From Uranotaenia lowii (lineage: Eukaryota > Arthropoda > Insecta > Diptera > Culicidae), in NCBI RefSeq assembly GCF_029784155.1, contig NC_073692.1, forward strand, positions 426,851,324 to 426,915,323: DNA of 64,000 bases, read 5' to 3'. Below, piece after piece: positions 1 to 11,409 of this stretch (position 1 is the stretch's first letter; every line of letters starts with the position of its first letter). The notes beneath the pieces were generated by a model, which was given only the letters and a program-made list of their open reading frames with translations, was not told where the DNA came from and ran no database searches. A program made the translations under genes and the position numbers.

Positions 1-3000
1 ACAAAATTACATAAATTACATAAAATTACAAAAATGAAAAAAATGACAAAAATTACAAAAATTACAAACATTACAAAAATTACATAAATTACAAAAAATA
101 AAAATTACAAAAATTACAAAAAATTACAAAAATTACAAAAATTATAAAAATTACAAAAATGACAAAAATGACAAAAATGACAAAAATGACAAAAATGACA
201 AAAATGACAAAAATGACAAAAATGACAAAAATGACAAAAATGACAGAAATGACAATAATGACAAAAAATAACAAAAATGACAAAAATGATAAAAATTACA
301 AAAATTACAAAAATGACAAAAATTACAAAAATAAAATGACAAAAATGACAAAAATGACAAAAATTACAAAAATTACAGACATTACATAAATTACAAAAAT
401 TACAAAATTACAAAAATTACAAAAAATTACAAAAATTACAAAAATTACAAAAATTACAAAAATTACAAAAATTACAAAAATTACAAAAATTACAAAAATT
501 ACAAAAATTACAAAAATTACAAAAATTACAAAAATTACAAAAATTACAAAAATTACAAAAATTACAAAAATTACAAAATTTACAAAAATTACCAAAATCA
601 CAAAAATTTTAAAACTTACAAAAATTACAAAAATTACAAAAAATACAAAAATTACATAAATTACAAAAATTACAAAAATTACAAAAATGACAAAAATTAC
701 AAAAATTACAAAAATTACAAAAATAACAAAAATTACAAAAAAATAAAATGACAAAAATGACAAAAATGACGAAAATGACAAAAATGACAAAAATGACAAA
801 AATGACAAAAATGACAAAAATGACAAAAATGACAAAAATGACAAAAATGACAAAAATGACAAAAATGACAAAAATGACAAAAATGACAAAAATGACAAAA
901 ATGACAAAAATGACAAAAATGACAAAAATGACAAAAATGACAAAAATGACAAAAATGACAAAAATGACAAAAATGACAAAAATGACAAAAATGACAAAAA
1001 TGACAAAAATGACAAAAATGACAAAAATGACAAAAATGACAACAATGACAAAAATGACAAAAATGACAAAAATGACAAAAATGACCAAAATGACAAAAAT
1101 GACAAAAATGACAAAAATAACAAAAATGACAAAAATGACAAAAATGACAAAAATGACAAAAATGACAAAAATGACAAAAATGACAAAAATGACAAAAATG
1201 ACAAAAATGACAAAAATGACAAAAATGACAAAAATGACAAAAATGACAAAAATGACAAAAATGACAAAAATGACAAAAATGACAAAAATGACAAAAATGA
1301 CAAAAATGACAAAAATGACAAAAATGACAAAAATGACAAAAATGACAAAAATGACAAAAATGACAAAAATGACAAAAATGACGAAAATGACAAAAATGAC
1401 AAAAATGACAAAAATGACAAAAATGACGAAAATGACAAAAATGACAAAAATCACAAAAATGACCAAAAATCACAAAAATTACAGAAATTACAAAAGTTAC
1501 AAAAGTTACAAAACTGACAAAAATGACAAAAATTACAAAAATTACAAAAATTACAAAAATTACAAAAATTACGAAAATTACAAAAAGGACAAAAAGGACA
1601 AAAAAGACAAAAATTACAAAAATGACAAAAATTACAAAAATTACAAAAATGACAATAATGACAAAAACGACAAAAAATAACAAAAATGACAAAAATGATA
1701 AAAATTACAAAAATTACAAAAATTACCAAAAATTGAAAAAATTACAAAAATTACGAAAATAACAAAAATAACAAAAATGCCAAAAAATACAAAAATGCCG
1801 AAAAATGCCGAAAAATTACAAAAATTACAAAAATTACAAAAATTACAAAAATTATGAAAACGACACAAATGACAAAAATAACAAAAATGACAAAAATGAC
1901 GAAAAATTACAAAAATGACAAAATTACATAAATTACAAAAATTTCAAAAATGACAAAAATAACAAAAATTACAAAAATTACAAAAAGTACAAAAATTACA
2001 AAAAGTACAAAAATTACAAAAAAAACAAAAATTACCAAAATTACAAACATTACAAAAATTAGAAAAATGACAAAAATTACAAAAATTACAAAAATTAAAA
2101 AAAATACAAAAATTACAAAAATTAGAAATATTACAAAAATTACAAAATTACAAAAATGATAAAAATGACAAAAATTACAAAAGTGACAAAAATGACAAAA
2201 AAAAAATACAAAAATTACGAAAATGACAACAATGACAACAATGACAAAAATGACAAAAATGACAAAAATGACAAAAATGACAAAAATGACAAAAATGACA
2301 AAAATGACAAAAATGACAAAAATGACAAAAATGACAAAAATGACAAAAATGACAAAAATGACAAAAATGACAAAAATGACAAAAATGACAAAAATGACAA
2401 AAATGACAAAAATGACAAAAATGACAAAAATGACAAAAATGACAAAAATGACAAAAATGACAAAAATGACAAAAATGACAAAAATGACAAAAATGACAAA
2501 AATGACAAAAATGACAAAAATGACAAAAATGACAAAAATGACAAAAATGACAAAAATGACAAAAATGACCAAAAATGACAAAAATGGCAAAAATGACAAA
2601 AATGACAAAAATGACAAAAATGACAAAACTGACCAGAAATGACCAGAAATGACAAAAATGACAAAAATGACAAAAATGACAAAATTGACAAAAATGACAA
2701 AAATGACAAAAATGACAAAAATGACAAAAATGACAAAAATGACAAAAATGACAAAAATGACAAAAATGACAAAAATGACAAAAATGACAAAAATGACAAA
2801 AATGACAAAAATTACAAAAATTACAAAAATGGCAAAAATCACAAGAATGACAAAAATGGCAAAAATGACAAAAATGACAAAAATTACAAAAATTACAAAA
2901 ATTACTAAAATTGCAAAAATTACAAAAACTACAAAAATTACAAAAATTACAAAAATTACAAAAATTACAAAATTACAAAAATTACAAAAATTACAAAAAT

Positions 3001-3830
3001 TACAAAAATGACAAAAATTACAAAAATTACAAAAATTACAAAAATTACAAAAATGACAAAAAATTACAAAAATGACAAAAATTACAAAAATTACAAAAAT
3101 GATAAAAATGACAAAAATGACAAAACTGACAAAAATCACAAAAATTACAAAAATGAAAAATATGACAAAAATAACAAAATTGACAAAAATGACAAATTTG
3201 ACAAAATTGACAAAAATGACAAAAATGACAAAAAAAGACAAAAATGACAAAAATTACAAAAATGACAAAAGTGTCAAAAATGACAAAAATGACAAAAATG
3301 ACAAAATGACAAAAATTACAATAATGACAAAAATGACAAAAATGACAAAATGACAAAAATGACAAAAATTACAAAAATGACAAAAATGACAAAGTTGATA
3401 AAAATGACAAAAATGGTCAAATTGACAAAAATGACAAAAATCACAAATCACAAAAATGACAAAAATCACAAAAATGACAAGAATTACAAAAATCACCAAA
3501 ATCACAAAATGACAAAAATTCCCAAAATCACAAAAATCACAAAATGACAAAAATGACAAAAATTGACAAAAATGACAAAAATGACCAAAACGACTAAAAT
3601 AACAAAAACGACAAAATCGATAAAAATTACAAAAATGACAAAAATGACAAAACTTACAAAATGACAGAAAATACAAAAAATTACAAAAATGATAAAAATG
3701 GCAAAAATTACATAAAATAACAAAAAATGACATAAATGACAATGGCAGAAATGACAAAAAATTACAGAAATGACGAAAGTGACCAAAATGACATAAGTTT
3801 CAAAATTACAATCAGCAAATGTGACAAAAT
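1..3830. repeat. 9-bp satellite array (AAAAATGAC / AAAAATTAC)
   Basis: An almost unbroken tandem array of a 9-bp unit. There are two main variants that differ at one base (AAAAATGAC and AAAAATTAC), with occasional single-base variants and 8- or 10-bp slips. The array is present from base 1, so its left end lies outside the window. It decays into unique sequence near 3,830. Homogeneous TGAC blocks lie at about 748-1,448 and 2,223-2,805. A homogeneous TTAC block lies at about 372-590. The rest is mixed. Because the period is a multiple of three, each unit keeps frames open and gives artefactual ORFs of repeated tripeptides (MTK, NDK, SFL, VIF, HFC). None has a credible start, splice site or composition, so I do not call any gene here. 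Confidence 0.97.
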
Positions 3831-4508
3831 TACATAAATGACCTATTTAAAAAGTAGATTCGTTGTAGTGATGTCTAACTTTCATATTTTTTTCATTGGT
3901 TTTTCTGAACTGAAAAAAATGTATTTTAAAATCTGGCCAAATTCAAATTATCTTTGAACAGATAGCACAACTCAACAAAAATTATTTTTAGATTGACATC
4001 AATTAAGTTTCAAAATTCTGATTCAAGGGAAAAACTTTATTACACAATTTACAATATTTTACTGTTTTTTTTTCTGTGATAATCTAAATGTTGGCCTTTT
4101 ATGAAAATTCTAATCGGAACCTTCTAAAGGGAACATCGAGAAATTCGTAAATAAAAAATTCAGATTGGAATTCCTGACAGATAGGTACATATAATTCAGC
4201 TTAAAGCTGTATCGCAAAAAAGTGTTTCTTCTGGAAGAAGTATTAATACTTAGAAAACAATACGTTGGGCAATGTGATACATTTTTTTCAATAAGTTTTA
4301 TATTTCATGCTAATAAGTTATTCGTTGCTAAGAACACAATCAGAATCTTTTAATCATAGTTTCGTTTCTCAATATTAAATAATGGATACAGTTTTATCTG
4401 TTGTTTTCTTCAGTTTTATAAGACTCATAAAGTGTCGTCACTGTATTCTGGAGCTTTGTTATCACTAAGGTGTAAAATAAGTTTAATTGGAGATACACTG
4501 TCGTAGTT
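3831..4508. other. AT-rich gap between satellite and Caprin stop codon
   Basis: No coding potential was seen. It lies directly downstream of the minus-strand Caprin stop codon and probably contains its 3' UTR. TTTATT (AATAAA on the minus strand) occurs near 4,037 and is a candidate polyadenylation signal. Confidence 0.5.
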
Positions 4509-7500
4509 TTACGCGTTAATTGATGATTGGCCTCTGGCATGAGGAGCAGCTCTTGAGCTTGCAAAATTTCCATTTCCAGAATGCGTACGTTGTTGTTGCG
4601 GTCTTGCCGATGGCGGACCAGTGTTCCTCGTGCTGTTTACAGGTCGTGCGTTTGATCGATAATCTGCTGATCCTCCGTGATTGGAGTTGTTATTTGATCC
4701 TACAGATCCAACACCGCTTCCCGATACGGAATAACCGCTGCGGGATGAAGCGTTGCCAATACCGTCCGATCGGTTTTTAAACATGGTATTACGTTGATGA
4801 TATGGAGAATCTGTTTTGCTTCCAGAAAAGTTTGAGTTCTGGTTTTGTTGATAATATCTTTCATTGTTTTTGAAAAACGTTGGGGCTGGATTGTTCATAA
4901 CATCATCATTCGAAAAACGAGCTGAAAAAAGGAAATAATTGTTGAAGGTTGAATTGTTGAAAAACGAGATAGGTTTAGTTACCATTAGAAGAATTATTTT
5001 GCTGATATTGTACGTTCGAGTTACCGCGATGATTTCGTAGTCCTCCGTGCGACATTGGCTGAATAGTTGAACTTGCATGCGTAGTTTGTTCTTGGATGAG
5101 TCCGGTCACTCCAAAACTGGAATCATTTCTGTTCGATGCCGTTGTTGAATTTTGAGGAATCGTTTCTTTCGCTTTCACCGCAGTTGTTTGATTAACAGGT
5201 CGCGATAGATTGTAATGATTTTTATCATCTTCAATACTGTTTTTAGCCAATACAGAATGGTTCGACCATTGCTCATCAGATTTATTCAAAGTATTGGTAT
5301 AGCTCATTCCAGAATTCCACTCGTTCTGCGGTTTTTGTAACTGTTGTGCAGCCGGTCCAGTAGAATGAGAGTTTAAATCAGCATTCTGTTTATCACTAGT
5401 TGGATCGACTAACAGAGAAGAAATCCTTTGCGCTACGTTGGATTGGATTGAATTGTCGTTTATTCCGGAAGAATCGGAAGTAAACTGTTGCATGTTTGAT
5501 TTAAATGTATTGTTAAGTACTGTTCCTAGTTGATTTTCATTGTTTTGAGATTTTTGATTAGCTGATCGTTGGTTGGTTGTTTGCTCTAATTGCTGAAGCG
5601 AATGCATCGGTAATACATTTGGCGTAACATGCGTGTTCATAATTGGTGCGCTAACCTGAGGGAATCCAGGAACTTGATCGGAATCATTGCTTTTCAATTG
5701 TGTATGCTGAGGAGCGCTGCCCCTCTGTTCACCGGAATGCAAATTTGGAGTAAAGCAATTCATAGGATTAATATTTTGGAATGACTGACCAATCTGTGCT
5801 GGTGATTGTGTACCGATTACGGTTTTCTGCTGTAAGTTTACATTCATTGGTAAAGGCAATGGATGTAGCTGATGTTGTTCAGTCGGCGGCATAGCTTGCG
5901 GTGTGCTTTCAACATTCGTGTTACCAGGGATAACATCAGGCTTATCCAGTTCAGATTCTTGCAGGAAGAAAAAGTTTCCTGTCCCTATAACCTCATGTAT
6001 TGTTGGCCTCATTTTTTGTTGTTGTTGTTGTTGTTGCTGCTGCTGCTGTTGGTGCTGATGTTGTTGTTGAAGGTGTTGTTGTTGTTGTAAATGTTGTTGA
6101 TGTTGCTGCTGTTGTTGTGGCTGTTGTTGCTGCTGCTGCTGTTGCTGAATGTAGTGTTGTTTGAAATAGGCATGCTCTACAGCTTGAACGGTTGTACCAC
6201 TTAGCTGAGGATGAACCGTAGCAGGAATCGGTGTAATGATAGGCTGCACCACGGGAAGGTTTGTTGCATTCGGAATAATGACAGCGTTTGGCTGGATGTT
6301 GACAGCCGCTGCAGAGGGATCAACATTAAGATTCGATTGCAATTGAACTGGTTGCGTCGGGATTGGAGCAATGTTGGCATTTATGGGCTTTGGGGTTTGC
6401 ATTACATTCGGTTGACCAGGGAAAGCAGGTGTTGGAACAGCAGTAGCTGCTGGTGCTTCCACAATAATCGCAGAGTCAATAATGGTTGTCACCTTTCCAT
6501 CTTGTCCTAATTTTTCAGCAGCATTGTTAGTCTTTATGTCTTGCGGTGGATTTGCAATCGCAATATCATTTTCAGTTGCATCATCTACGGATTCAACGTC
6601 TATCGCATCGACAGACGCTTTCTCGTTAGATAGTTCATCAACCGTTTCTTCTACGATTACCATATCTTTTTCAAAATAACCACATGCTTGAATATTGTTG
6701 ATCAAATCTCTCACATAGATGTACGTTGAACTTTCGAACGGTTTGTTTCGGCCATCGATCGTTGAACACAAATGATCAGCGGCCTGTTTCAGAGCGGCAG
6801 CAAATGCGGGTTCCGAGCTCAAGTCAGGGCGCTTTGGGACGATTTCATCATACAGTTTCTCAAGCAAAAGCATATCTTCGAAGGAAACTTGAATGGCTCC
6901 ATTCAAACCTCCCAGGAAATCCTCCCTAGCGTCCGTCTTCAGAACACGTGCCAACACATCCTGAATGGCTAACACCTCGCGAACCTTGATGTTTTCTTGC
7001 TGAGCCCGAAGGAATGCACTCTGAAAGGGATATCAAGAATAGCATAAGATGATTTTTTACCAAACATATTTGTAAGAATTATGAAGAACCTTCCAATTAT
7101 TTTCCCCACACAAAAAATCTTGGCTATCACGAGACTCAGATAATGATCAGAAAAGGGTAAGCCTTAATATCGGCACGTTATCCAAACATACGGGAAAATG
7201 GTGCCTAGATGTGCACTATTCTTTGGTCTTAAAGTTCACTAGTGGAAAACATTTTCTCAAAAAATATTTTTTGAAAAAAAATCAGACCATAAAGTTATTC
7301 AAAAAAAAAGTTGAGAGAAGTACTAACATCGACATTTACGCGATGCAACGTGAAGTAAAGTGACACTGAATTTGGAGTCCATTCACTGAGATTGGGGAAT
7401 TCATAACCATCAATCATTTGATTTTGATTGATTTTTAATTAAAAATGACTGTTTTTATACTGCTCCATCGTTTTGATCCTTATTGGATCTTAGTGAGGGG

Positions 7501-8485
7501 CTGCATGTTTTTCGGAAACTAATTGAAAGTTAGCTAAGTAAAAATTAAATTATAACTTCCTTGTCAAGTCTTTCAGATTTTTCTAGTTTAAGAGTAAATA
7601 GTTCAAGATTAATTTTCACGTAAAATGAAGGTTCAGTTATAAATTATAAAATAAATCAGGTTATAATTATTATAAAATAAAAATAAAATTTTATTGCAAT
7701 GTACTTTTGTATAAATAGTTGACGAACTCTGTGCCTAATATTGAAAAAAAAAGTTATTGGATAAGATTTTGAAAGTATCGTTCTCAAACTGAAATTTATA
7801 ATCCGAAACCAAAATTTGTACAGCCTTCACGAAAGCAATTTTTTTTTTTGTTCCTGTAAAAAAAAATTAAAGGCCAAAAAACCCATTGTTTTCAACTTAC
7901 GCGTTTAGCTTCTTTTTTCGCCTCCTTATTTGCGGCAGTCACTATTGATTGAAATTGTTTGCAGAAGTCCCGGGTCAGCTCCAGGGAGGCTATGCACTCG
8001 TCATACTTGGAAACTGCCGTTTTCTGGTCCGGCGTAAGCCTTTTTCCCGATTTTTCAATTACTCGGTACGATTCTAGTTTGTTCTGAAATAAGCAAAATG
8101 AGAAACGGGATCAATTTTGTGTGTCTTGCTCTCATTCGCAACCATCATGGCGTCGCTTGGTTTTACGGTTCGAAAGTGTCAACTTTTAATTGTCGTCTCT
8201 GATTTTACATTATTTGTCCGTGTCTTCTAGCTCAGACAAAAATTTCCGGAACATTACCTTCCGTTTTTCCAAATTCCGTATCTTATGCTCGATTATTAGT
8301 ACAATCTGTTGTAATGGATTTGCCGGTGCTTCCTTGGCGTTGCCATTATTAGCTATGTTGCTATTCACAAGTTGAGCATTCAAATTTTCCTTTGCAGAAT
8401 TTAAACCCTCACTTCCTACGCCATCCGTAGTGATCGATTCAGATGTAACATTTTTACTAATTTCTAAATCTTTTACGCTTGGCAT
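4509..8485 (-). CDS. Capr: Caprin homologue (RNA-granule RNA-binding protein)
   Basis: Cytoplasmic RNA-binding protein family. Caprins partner with FMRP and G3BP/Rasputin and control translation in RNP granules (family knowledge). Exons by GT-AG joining: 8485-8258, 8083-7901, 7020-4983 and 4921-4509, giving 2,862 nt and 953 aa in frame. The caprin homology region begins in exon 1 (IEHKIRNLEKRK) and continues in exon 2 (NKLESYRVIEKSG, then LTPDQKTAVSKYDE, ELTRDFCKQF) and exon 3 (QENIKVREVLAIQDVLARVL, ending with YIYVRDLINNIQACGYF). A low-complexity middle follows, with a poly-Gln/His tract at about residues 427-475 (DNA about 6,010-6,150). The tail is Ser/Gly/Arg/Asn-rich with scattered RG dipeptides, as expected for a granule protein. 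The start is the ATG at 8485, whose frame leads straight into the conserved block. The poly-Q length is likely to vary between individuals. Confidence 0.93.
6012..6148 (-). repeat. CAG/CAA poly-glutamine tract inside Caprin
   Basis: On the plus strand this is a run of TTG/CTG trinucleotides broken by a few others. It encodes about 45 residues that are nearly all Gln with a few His, Leu and Pro. It lies within Caprin exon 3 between the dimerisation/homology region and the C-terminal disordered region. Mixed CAA and CAG codons suggest the tract is old enough to have been interrupted, although the pure stretches could still slip. Confidence 0.85.
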
Positions 8486-9892
8486 TTTTTCTAAAGTTAG
8501 TGTTCTTGTAATCTGAATAAACCAGATTCAAAGTTGCAGTATATCAATGAAAAGTTTCACTTTTTTAGTAAAATGTTTTTCGGAATAACACGATTGGCTT
8601 CTGCTCGGTATGAAAGACAAAGAAAATTTGCTGAGGATCTGCATGCTCGAATTCGAATAACCAATTATTGTTTAAAAGTAATCGTTTTCGTCAACTGTGA
8701 AGAATTCAAGGAGTGGAAATAAAAAAACGATTTGCAATTGTTTTCTGACAAATTTGAGTTTCTTTAAAATAAAAAAAAATGTTTTCAAGCTTTTCTGTTC
8801 GACATAGGCCTTCAAATCAGGATAATTTGGCCATAAATGCGTTCTGCAGAACGTTATTTCGAAAGTTTTTTTTATTTCTTACACAAAATCCATAAAAAGG
8901 TTATTTTCAACAATAAATGGTTTATTGAAAATGAGCGTGAAAAACTTTGATGGCCCATGAAGCATAAACAGCTAAAACGCCATCTTTTCGAAATTCATCA
9001 TCGAGGGACCCCTTCGAATATTTTAGTTTTCGTCTTCTACACTGAAAAAAACTATTAAATTAATTATATCGATGTTCGAAACACTACCGTTTCGTAAAAA
9101 CAATTTTGTGAAACCTGTGAAACCGATTTTTTTCATCTGACACACGAACAAGGCTAGCGAAAAAATGTTTCTAGGCACCTTAAAATCTGAGGACTTTTTT
9201 TTCTTTCCGGTTCAACTTATAAAAGTGCTTCAATTTGCACAAAGGATTTTTTACATATTTCCTTTAGTTGAAACCGGCTCTTACCTTTAGGTTTTAAAGA
9301 GCCCAAATCGGTTTTGTTTGTTTGCATAACGAAACACTTTGTGAGAGATAAATGAATAAGCCATAATGTTGCTTAAAATCCCTTAAGAAAAAGAAATACA
9401 GAAGAGCGAAAGGGAAATATTAAAATAAAAAAAAAGCATTATGGACGAAGCTCTACAGCTTTTAGAAAAAGATTTAAATTTCGAATCTAACACCTCTCAT
9501 ACCAGAACTGGAACGCCGGAATGCATCAAAACAATCGTGGAGGCAAATCATTTTGTTTTGCCTCCATTTCGGGTTAGGATTGAAAGCACCTCTCCGTCAA
9601 CTTGCAGATTAATGTTAATTGAAATCTTTTTTAATGTTTTGCCCGGTCCCGCAAAGGAATGTAACTTTTAAATTTAAGAATACCATTAATTAAAAAAAAT
9701 CATTCGTGTTTAGCAAAATGCCCTCCGAACAGCTCCGAACGCCCTGAACTCGTTCTTTTTTTTTGCTTCTCGATTTAGCTCAGTGCAAGTTTGACTTGAG
9801 TAAAAATCCTCTTGACAAATTTTCTTTTTTCGAATAACACAAACGTCAAAAAAACGTCAACTTCCGGTTGAACGTCGAATTATTTTTTCGAT
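8486..9892. other. Intergenic region between divergent Caprin and RpS12
   Basis: About 1.4 kb separating the Caprin start codon (minus) from the inferred RpS12 transcription start (plus). It must hold both promoters. Short open frames at 8,534-8,722 (+) and 9,441-9,671 (+) have no recognisable motif and AT-rich composition. I do not support them as genes. Confidence 0.5.
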
Positions 9893-9906
9893 CTTTTTCC
9901 GTAATT
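9885..9906 (+). promoter_or_regulatory. TCT/TOP-type initiator of RpS12
   Basis: The pyrimidine run TCTTTTTCC at 9892-9900 matches the ribosomal-protein TCT initiator, in which transcription starts on the C and the mRNA begins with a 5' terminal oligopyrimidine tract. It is followed by a short non-coding exon ending at the donor TCT|GTAAGT (exon end 9954). The matching acceptor is TATTGCAG at 10161-10168, directly before the RpS12 start. Position, motif and splice sites agree, but the start site itself is inferred. Confidence 0.55.
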
Positions 9907-10171
9907 CTTCCCCAGCGGTTGAACGCATTTTAAAGAGTTTCCTCAAAATCTTCTGTAAGTTGATGATTACAATGGTTTTTATGTGTTTATTTAGAATCTG
10001 CGTAAAGTAGTGGTTGCAACCGATGTTTGGATTTTAAAATTTGACCGCTAATACTCCCAGGAAATTATTTTGTGGACATTAATTTCCTGCGGAGGAAATA
10101 TTGTTTTGTATCCGCTGCCATATTCTGTGTACTAACTAAAAATTCTTTTTATGTTTCCTCTATTGCAGAAA

Positions 10172-11313
10172 ATGTCGGACGTTGAAGTGTAAGTATCATT
10201 TAAGTGTAACGCCAAGAGCCACCAGTTAATAATGGAATCGTTTACAGCGAAGCCCCAGTTGCGCCCGTCGATGGCACCATGGACGTCAACACCGCCCTGC
10301 AGGAAGTGCTGAAACGGTCCCTGATCGTCGATGGACTGGTGCACGGTATCCATGAAGCCTGCAAAATTTTAGACAAGCGTCAAGCTGTCCTGTGCATCCT
10401 GGCCGAAAGCTGCGATGAGCCTCAGTACAAGAAACTGATCACGGCTCTGTGCAACGAACACCAGATCCCGCTGATCCGGGTGGATTCCAACAAGAAGCTC
10501 GGCGAATGGTCCGGCTTGTGCAAGATCGACAAAGAAGGCAAACCACGCAAGATCAGCGGCGCTTCCTGTGTCGTGCTGAAGGTAGGTGGAATGGCTTAGG
10601 ATTATGATATCGATAGTTATTATCAGTAGATATTTTTATTTTATTAATTTAGCTTTTTTGTGGTGTTGTGTATAGCAATAATCACATTAAAAAACTATTC
10701 CACGCTAGGACACAGCTGGTCTCGAGAAGGTTTCAATGGTTCCCATTTTATCCGGGAGACACTGAGACTGTCTCATGTTACCAACAACAAATTTCGTCTC
10801 AAAACAAAAATCGCTTAAGTTTTCTAATCATAAAGGAGAGCGATTTTATTTTATCAATTGAATCGAAAGTTGCCTGAACTTAGAATGATTGATAATATTT
10901 AAAGAAACAAAATTGGAAAATCATTACATTACAATTCATTGACAATTGGACGGTAGACATATCTTATAGGTTGCATGGATGTTTTAGGGCGGGTTCGTAA
11001 ATTGATTCTTTCTATCCCAATGATTTTTAATCGATGCTGGTGTTCGTAAATTAATAACGAACTGGATGCAATGAGTTTTGGAAGCTGATTTGACATCTAC
11101 AAAAAAATCGATGGACTGATCATCACCCAAAAAGATCAATTTACGAACGCGCCGTAACGGATCGACTTTTATAGTTTGCATGAAGTTTTAGTTCTAGACT
11201 AGACCGGTCAGATGGTTCCGTAAATCGTTTGTTGTTTACAGGCTTACGGTGAGGAAACCCCAGCCCATGACGTCATCAGGGAACACATGAAACAGCTGCG
11301 ACAGTCGAGTTAA
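10172..11313 (+). CDS. RpS12: 40S ribosomal protein S12 (eS12)
   Basis: Structural protein of the small ribosomal subunit, of the L7Ae-like fold. Coding exons are 10172-10188, 10248-10581 and 11242-11313, giving 423 nt and 140 aa. That is close to the family's usual 132-139 aa. The N terminus reads [15 protein letters not shown]. The highly conserved core follows ([72 protein letters not shown]) and the end is [20 protein letters not shown]. The codon usage is markedly GC-richer than its surroundings, as expected for a highly expressed gene. A non-coding first exon lies upstream (about 9893-9954). The last intron (10582-11241) contains a MITE. The gene is convergent with Zmynd10, with only 96 bases between the stop codons. 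Confidence 0.98.
10985..11157. mobile_element. MITE copy 1, in the last intron of RpS12
   Basis: Left end GGGCGGGTTCGTAAATTGAT and right end ATCAATTTACGAACGCGCCG form inverted repeats shared with two more copies near 14.94 and 15.25 kb. There is an internal inverted TTCGTAAATTAA motif and no coding capacity. Flanks are TTA on the left and TAA on the right, compatible with a degraded 3-bp TWA duplication. Because it lies wholly in an intron, it should be removed from the mRNA. Confidence 0.75.
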
Positions 11314-11409
11314 AAAGCCAACGTTTAACACAACGCATAATGTGTGGTGAGGTGAATCCGAAAATATGAATACAAGTGGTGGATAAATTCTTTAGTTGCG
11401 ATTTCGTTT

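Noticed and set aside
323..1447. 374-codon minus-strand ORF of SFL/VIF tripeptides
   Set aside because: Direct product of the 9-bp satellite; no start context, splice sites or non-repeat domain.
748..1680. 310-codon plus-strand ORF of MTK tripeptides
   Set aside because: Same satellite in a different frame.
8534..8722. 62-codon plus ORF upstream of Caprin
   Set aside because: No motif, lies in the Caprin promoter region; probably chance.
9441..9671. 76-codon plus ORF before RpS12
   Set aside because: No recognisable domain and low-complexity context; no splice partners found.
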